Below, piece by piece: positions 58,472 to 64,000 of a stretch of 64,000 nucleotides of DNA; within the stretch, counting starts at the first letter, position 1, and the number at the start of each line of letters is the position of its first letter. The notes beneath the pieces are model-generated. The model did not search any database, was not told the origin of the DNA, and was given only the letters and a program-made list of their open reading frames with translations. The stretch is from AC-32 sp035624425. GTDB taxonomy: Bacteria; Actinomycetota; Thermoleophilia; Gaiellales; Gaiellaceae. The DNA lies in assembly GCA_035624425.1 (NCBI GenBank), contig DASPRN010000036.1, forward strand, positions 1 to 64,000, read 5' to 3'. The position numbers and the translations under genes are program-made.

Positions 58472-59300
58472 AGTCCATCGCCACCCCTTTGGCCCAGACG
58501 AAGAAGCGGCTGCCGCCCAGGAAGAGCCCGCAGCCGGCGACCACCAGCGCGGCCCAGTGCCCTGGGCTGGGGCTCTCGCCGAGCACGAGGATCTTCTGGT
58601 AGGCGATCACGAACCAGGCGAGCGGGTTGACGAAGATCAGGGCACGAACCGGCCCATGGAGCGCGCGCGTCGTGTAGGCGATTGGCGAGGCGACGAGCAG
58701 GACGAGGATCACGATGGTGATCACGTACTGGATGTCGCGGGCCACGACCGTCGCCAGCGAGAGAAACCAGGCGACGCCGACGAGCGCCATCACCTGAAGC
58801 AGGATCACCGCGGGCAGGAGGACGAGGGGCCAGTCCGCGCGGCCGCTGGCGGCCGAGCCGATCACCACCGCCGACGTTCCGATCAGCAGCACGGGCAGCG
58901 TGGACAGCACGGCGCGCACCGGCGCGAGGTCGATCGGGAAAACGGTGTTCGTGAGCAGTGAGGGATCGTCGACCAGCGAGCCCGCGCCCTCCGTCAGCGC
59001 CTGCGCAGTCATCAGGAAGGGCACGAGCCCGGCGAAGATGTAGAGGACGAAGGCCGTGGCGCCAAGTCCGGGCGCGCGGACCTTGTAGACCTCGAGATAG
59101 ACGACGCCGTAGACGGTGAGCAGGAGCGCGGGCGCGAGCACGACCCAGGAGACTCCCAGGATCGAGCCGGCGTAGCGGACGCGGATCTGGTTTCGCGTGC
59201 TCCGCCAGAGGAGCCTCCGGTGCGTGCGCAGGTAGCCCGCCGAGCCCCGCGGGGGCCGCTGGCGCCTCGCTCGCGCGGTCGTGGTGACTGCCGGTGCCAT
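58464..59300 (-). CDS. wzm: Polysaccharide ABC exporter, permease subunit (Wzm-like)
   Basis: 278 residues from ATG 59300. A basic N terminus (RARRQRPPRGSAG) is followed by RTHRRLLWRSTRNQIRVRY and GSILGVSWVVLAPALLLTVYG, the typical entry of ABC-2 polysaccharide permeases, then six helices and FVNPLAWFVIAYQKILV. Together with the ATPase it moves a lipid-linked polysaccharide or teichoic-acid-like polymer across the membrane. It is first in a minus-strand operon wzm-wzt-CgeB-like. Confidence 0.88.
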   Translation of the reverse strand: MAPAVTTTARARRQRPPRGSAGYLRTHRRLLWRSTRNQIRVRYAGSILGVSWVVLAPALLLTVYGVVYLEVYKVRAPGLGATAFVLYIFAGLVPFLMTAQALTEGAGSLVDDPSLLTNTVFPIDLAPVRAVLSTLPVLLIGTSAVVIGSAASGRADWPLVLLPAVILLQVMALVGVAWFLSLATVVARDIQYVITIVILVLLVASPIAYTTRALHGPVRALIFVNPLAWFVIAYQKILVLGESPSPGHWAALVVAGCGLFLGGSRFFVWAKGVAMDYV

Positions 59301-59362
59301 GGCACTCAAGCTTAGATGCCCGTTTACCCGGCCCTTACGGGTCGCCACTATCCTGTGGCGCC
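59301..59362 (+). promoter_or_regulatory. Possible promoter between wzm and asnB-like gene
   Basis: In this 62-base divergent gap, TTTACC (59322) and CACTAT are separated by 17 bases and resemble a sigma-70-type -35/-10 pair. ACCCGGCCCTTACGGGT between them is partly self-complementary. The inferred transcript would start only a few bases before ATG 59363. Confidence 0.3.
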
Positions 59363-61272
59363 ATGTGCGGGATCGGCGGTGCAGTGAGTCTTTCGCTCTC
59401 TCCGCTCCGGAACGCCCAGGGCACGGTCGAGCTGATGAACGACCTGCTCCGGCACCGGGGCCCTGACGGCGAGGCGACGTGGGTGCACGACCACTCGGTC
59501 GTGGCCTTCGCGCACCGGCGGCTCGCGATCATCGACCTCGAGAGCGGCGACCAGCCGATGACCGACGGCGCCGGCAACTGGGTCACCCACAACGGCGAGA
59601 TCTACAACTACATCGAGCTTCGCGGGCTGCTCGGCAAGGACCGCTTCACGACCAGCTCCGACACCGAGGTGATCCTGCGCGCCTACCGCGAGTGGGGCGA
59701 GGGCTGCCTCGACCGCCTGCGCGGGATGTTCTCGTTCGCGCTCTGGGACGAGGAGACGCAGACGCTCTTCGCCGCCCGCGACCGCTTCGGGATCAAGCCG
59801 CTCTACTACGCGGTCGTCGACGGCGTCCTCTACTTCGCCTCCGAGGTGAAGGCGCTGCTGCCGTTCCTCCCGAAGGTCGAGACCGACCTCGCCGGCCTCG
59901 CCGACTACCTGACCTTCCAGTTCCCCCTCGCCGGCAAGACGCTCTTCGCCGGCGTCCACGAGCTGCTGCCCGGGCACTTCCTGCGCGTCCGCAACGGGAA
60001 CGTCGAGACGAAGCGCTACTGGGAGGTCTACTTCGAGCCCGACTTTGACCACACCGGCGACTTCTACGAGCGGCGCGTCCAGGAGCTGCTGGCCGACTCG
60101 ATCTCCTTCCACCTGCGCGCCGACGTCCCGATCGGCTCGTACCTCTCCGGCGGCCTCGACTCGAGCATCATCGCCTCGCTCGCCTCGACCACCCATGGGC
60201 CCGGGATGCTCGGCTTCACAGGCCGCTTCGCGATGCCCGGCTACGACGAGAGCCGCTACGCCCGTAGCGTCGCCGAGGACCGCGGCTTCGAGCTGCACGA
60301 GGTAGAGATCGGCCCCGAGGACTTCGTCAAGCGGATCGGCGAGGTTGTCTACCATCTCGACTACCCGGTCGCCGGGCCCGGCTCGTTCCCGCAGTTCATG
60401 GTCTCGGAGCTCGCCGCGCAGCACCGGAAGGTCGTGCTCGGGGGACAGGGCGGCGACGAGATCTTCGGCGGCTACGTGCGCTACCTGATCGCCTACTTCG
60501 AGCAGTGCATCAAGGGCGCGATCGAGGGCACGATGCACTCCGGCAACTTCGTCGTCACCTACGAGTCGATCATCCCGAACCTGGAGACACTCCGCGAGTA
60601 CAAGCCGCTGCTGCGCGAGTTCTGGCGCGACGGCCTCTTCGACGACCTCGACGCCCGATACTTCCGCCTGATCGACCGCGCGCCTGGCCTCGGCGACGAG
60701 ATCGACTGGGCGCAGCTCGGCGAGTACTCGCCGTTCGAGACGTTCAGGCAAATCTTCCACGGCCCGAACGTCAAGAAGGAGTCGTACTTCGACAGCATGA
60801 CCCACTTCGACTTCAAGACCCTCCTGCCAGCGCTGCTCCAGGTCGAGGACCGGGTGAGCATGGCGCACGGGCTCGAGTCGCGCGTGCCGCTGCTCGACCA
60901 CCCCCTGGTCGAGCTGGCTGCGACGATGCCCGCCGACGTGAAGTTCAAGGACGGCCATCTCAAGCACGTGCTCAAGACCGCCTTCGACCAGGTGCTCCCC
61001 GAGCCGGTGCGCAACCGCCGCGACAAGATGGGCTTCCCGGTGCCGTTGCAGGAGTGGATGCGCGGCGGCCCGGTGCGCGAGTTCGTCGTCGACACGCTTT
61101 CCTCGGACGCGGCGCGCGGCCGCTCGCTGGTCGACAACTCGAAGGTGCTCGAGCGGCTCGACGAGGAGCCGCGGTTTGGCCGAAAGCTCTGGGGTTTGCT
61201 CTCGCTGGAGCTCTGGCAGCGCGCCTTCCACGACCGCGCCGACTCGTTCAAGAGGCTGGCGGAGACGGCGGC

Positions 61273-61276
<4 letters not shown>
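59363..61276 (+). CDS. asnB: Glutamine-dependent asparagine synthetase-type amidotransferase
   Basis: 637 residues from ATG 59363, which places the nucleophile Cys at position 2 (MCGIGG). N-terminal glutaminase: RHRGPDGE, AHRRLAIIDLESGDQP, THNGEIYNY, ARDRFGIKPLYY. C-terminal synthetase: LSGGLDSSIIASLA (PP-loop), LGGQGGDEIFGGY and HGLESRVPLLDHPL. It makes asparagine, or in glycan clusters an amide on a sugar acid or other substrate, as AsnB-like proteins often do there. Context beside two epimerases and a polysaccharide exporter makes the second role possible. The next gene starts by GTGA overlap. Confidence 0.92.
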
Positions 61277-62222
<946 letters not shown>

Positions 62223-62226
<4 letters not shown>

Positions 62227-63254
62227 GCGCGCTCGTCGTCGGCGGCGCGGGGTTCGTCGGCGGCAATCTCGTCCGCGAGTTGCTCACCCGCGGCGAGGAG
62301 CGTGTGGTCGTGGTCGACAACTTCCTCTCGTCCGAGCCGGAGAACGTCCCCGAGGACCCGCGCGTCGAGCTGCGCGAGGGCTCGATTGCGGACGACGCGA
62401 TCCTTGCCGGAATCGACGACGAGTTCGACTACGTCTTCCATCTCGCCACCTACCACGGCAACCAGAGCTCGATCGCCGACCCGCTGGCCGACCACGAGCA
62501 CAACCTACTCACAACGCTGAAGCTGTTCGAGCACGTGAAGAGCTTCCAGCGGCTCGAGATGCTCGTCTACGCGGCCTCCGGCTGCACGCTCGCCCCGCAC
62601 ACCTACGGCGAGGCGGAGGCGGTTGTCGAGGACGGGCCGGTGCCCCTCGACCTCGACAGCCCGTACCAGATCTCGAAGGTCGTGGGCGAGTTCTACGCCG
62701 TCTACTACCACCGGATGCACGGCCTGCCGACGGTTCGGGCGCGCTTCCAGAACGTCTACGGGCCCGGCGAGATCCTCGGCGCCGGCCGCTGGCGCGGGAC
62801 GCCGGCGACCGTCTGGCGCAACGTCACGCCGACCTTCGTCTACCGCGCGCTCAAAGGCCTGCCGCTCGAGCTCGACAACGAGGGCCGCGCCACGCGCGAC
62901 TTCATCTACGTCGGCGACATCGTCGAAGGCCTGCTGGCCTGCGCCGAGCGGGGCGAGCCAGGAGACGTCTACAACCTGGCGAGCGGCGTCGAGACCACGG
63001 TCCGCGAGCTCGCCGAGTCGATCATCGAGGTGAGCGGCAGCTCCTCCGAGCTCGAGCTCGGCCCGCCGCGCGACTGGGACCGCTCGGGTCACCGCTTCGG
63101 CAGCACGGAGAAGGCGCGCCGGGAGCTCGGCTTCGAGGCGGGGGTCCCGCTCGACGAAGGTCTTCGGCACACCGTCGAGTGGACGCGCCAGAACCTCGAG
63201 ACGATCGACGCGTGCATCGAGCGCCACGCGGCGCATATGGCAGCCCTCGCCTAG
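62223..63254 (+). CDS. NAD-dependent sugar epimerase/dehydratase
   Basis: 343 residues from GTG 62223. LVVGGAGFVGGNLVRELL, HLATYHGNQSSI, YAASGCTLAPHTYG, SPYQISKVVGEFYAVYYH (Y-x3-K) and ARFQNVYGPGEILG. An insertion around 185-205 (GAGRWRGTPATVWRNV) sets it apart from the neighbour. It is probably a sugar-nucleotide epimerase, dehydratase or decarboxylase. Its TAG shares the palindrome CTAG with the stop of the convergent gene. Confidence 0.87.
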
Positions 63255-64000
63255 TCCACGGCGCGCTGGCCGACGGCAACCGGCGCTTCCTGCGGCCGGG
63301 CCCGCTCCGCCTCTCTGGCGGCTCCGGCCTCGGTGGGGAGTGCGAGCACGCTGAGGAAGAACGACGCGAATGCGATCTGGACGCCCAGACCGGCGAGCGT
63401 CAGGCCGAGAATCGCCAGATACTCGCGCGAGAGGGCGCCGAAGCCGTTTGTTGCCCAGTCGACGAAGATCCCTAGCAGGATCCCGAAGCCTGCGAGCGCG
63501 AGCGCACCCCCGAGGAGCAACCCGTGCTCGAGCCGCACGTGCTTCCACAGCGTTTGCAGCAGCCGGTCTTCGTCGCCCATGTAGAGAACTGCGTACGTTC
63601 GGGCGAAAACCCCCAGCTGCACGATCTGCGCGCCGACGAGAGTTGCCGTCGAGGCGACGATCATCGTGTGGATGTGGAGCGTCACGCCGAAGACCGTGAT
63701 CGGCCCGCTGCTCATGGGCACCAGAATCAGCAGGCCCAGGAACAGGATGACGAGGCCCGGAATCAGGAACAGGAACGTCGCGCTGTGGATGAGCATGAAC
63801 CGCAAGCTGCGCCAGCCGTCGCGCCAGGTGTGCAGCTTCGAGTCTCCGGCGCGGGCGTAGTAGTCGATCGGCACCTCGCCCATCGGCACGTTGCGCTTCG
63901 CGGCCTTGAGGCTCATCTCCAGCGCGAACTCCATGCCCGTCGCCTGGAGGCCGAGCCGCTGGGCTGTCGTGCGGTCGATCGCCCGCATGCCGCAGTACGC
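63251..64000 (-). CDS. Polyprenyl-phosphate GT2 glycosyltransferase, N-terminal part beyond window
   Basis: The last 250 residues are visible. AYCGMRAIDRTTAQRLGL is the C-terminal part of a GT2 catalytic domain (the C-G-x-R loop of DPM1-like enzymes). VPIDYYARAGDSKLHTWRDG and four membrane helices follow (about 85-105, 115-140, 155-178 and 190-220). This resembles DPM/GtrB-like enzymes with a C-terminal membrane anchor, which make polyprenyl-phosphate sugars. The reading frame is open to base 64000, so the start lies outside. Confidence 0.85.
   Translation of the reverse strand, partial: AYCGMRAIDRTTAQRLGLQATGMEFALEMSLKAAKRNVPMGEVPIDYYARAGDSKLHTWRDGWRSLRFMLIHSATFLFLIPGLVILFLGLLILVPMSSGPITVFGVTLHIHTMIVASTATLVGAQIVQLGVFARTYAVLYMGDEDRLLQTLWKHVRLEHGLLLGGALALAGFGILLGIFVDWATNGFGALSREYLAILGLTLAGLGVQIAFASFFLSVLALPTEAGAAREAERARPQEAPVAVGQRAVD

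Overview
The window is very GC-rich, densely packed bacterial DNA with ATG, GTG and some TTG starts. Neighbouring genes often overlap by four bases (ATGA or GTGA). Together with a V/A-type ATPase operon this suggests an actinobacterium, perhaps of the class Thermoleophilia. That placement is inference: no rRNA or other marker gene is present. No tRNA, CRISPR array, transposase or phage gene was seen, and no gene-free stretch exceeds about 120 bases.

Layout. (1) 1-25125 is a surface-polysaccharide locus: GT4 and GT2 glycosyltransferases, an O-antigen-ligase-type protein, a flippase-like protein, an initiating sugar-phosphate transferase, a Wzz-like protein, two PQQ-type beta-propeller proteins and methyltransferases. 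It also holds four separate ATP-grasp ligases and a FemAB/GNAT-like transferase, which suggests a glycan decorated by amide-forming enzymes. (2) 25122-36482 is mostly metabolic: a small PH-like protein, AsnA, an MgtA-like P-type ATPase, a polysaccharide deacetylase, a site-2 protease, the threonine-degradation pair tdh/kbl, a CBS protein, an M20 peptidase and a flavin reductase. (3) 36479-45647 on the minus strand is a complete V/A-ATPase operon (H-C-I-K-F-E-A-B-D) running into a tyrosine phenol-lyase gene. (4) 45764-64000 is a second glycan region: UDP-xylose synthase, an initiating glycosyltransferase, GT2/GT4 enzymes, a pair of paralogous CgeB-like proteins, a Wzm/Wzt ABC exporter, AsnB-type amidotransferase and two sugar-nucleotide epimerases. 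Both ends of the window cut a gene.

The most unusual material is in the short gaps between genes. Three copies of a structured element (32922-33026 +, 42413-42517 -, 47791-47937 -) share three hairpins at identical spacing. Their stems differ in sequence but still pair, and each copy also lies in a conserved small open reading frame. Two copies are exactly 105 nt long and overlap both neighbouring genes by ATGA/GTGA. A second family is a leader of 69, 70 and 69 nt running from GTAGTT to the GTG start codon of asnA, tpl and tdh, three otherwise unrelated amino-acid enzymes. I know no description of either family and regard them as the best candidates for something new.
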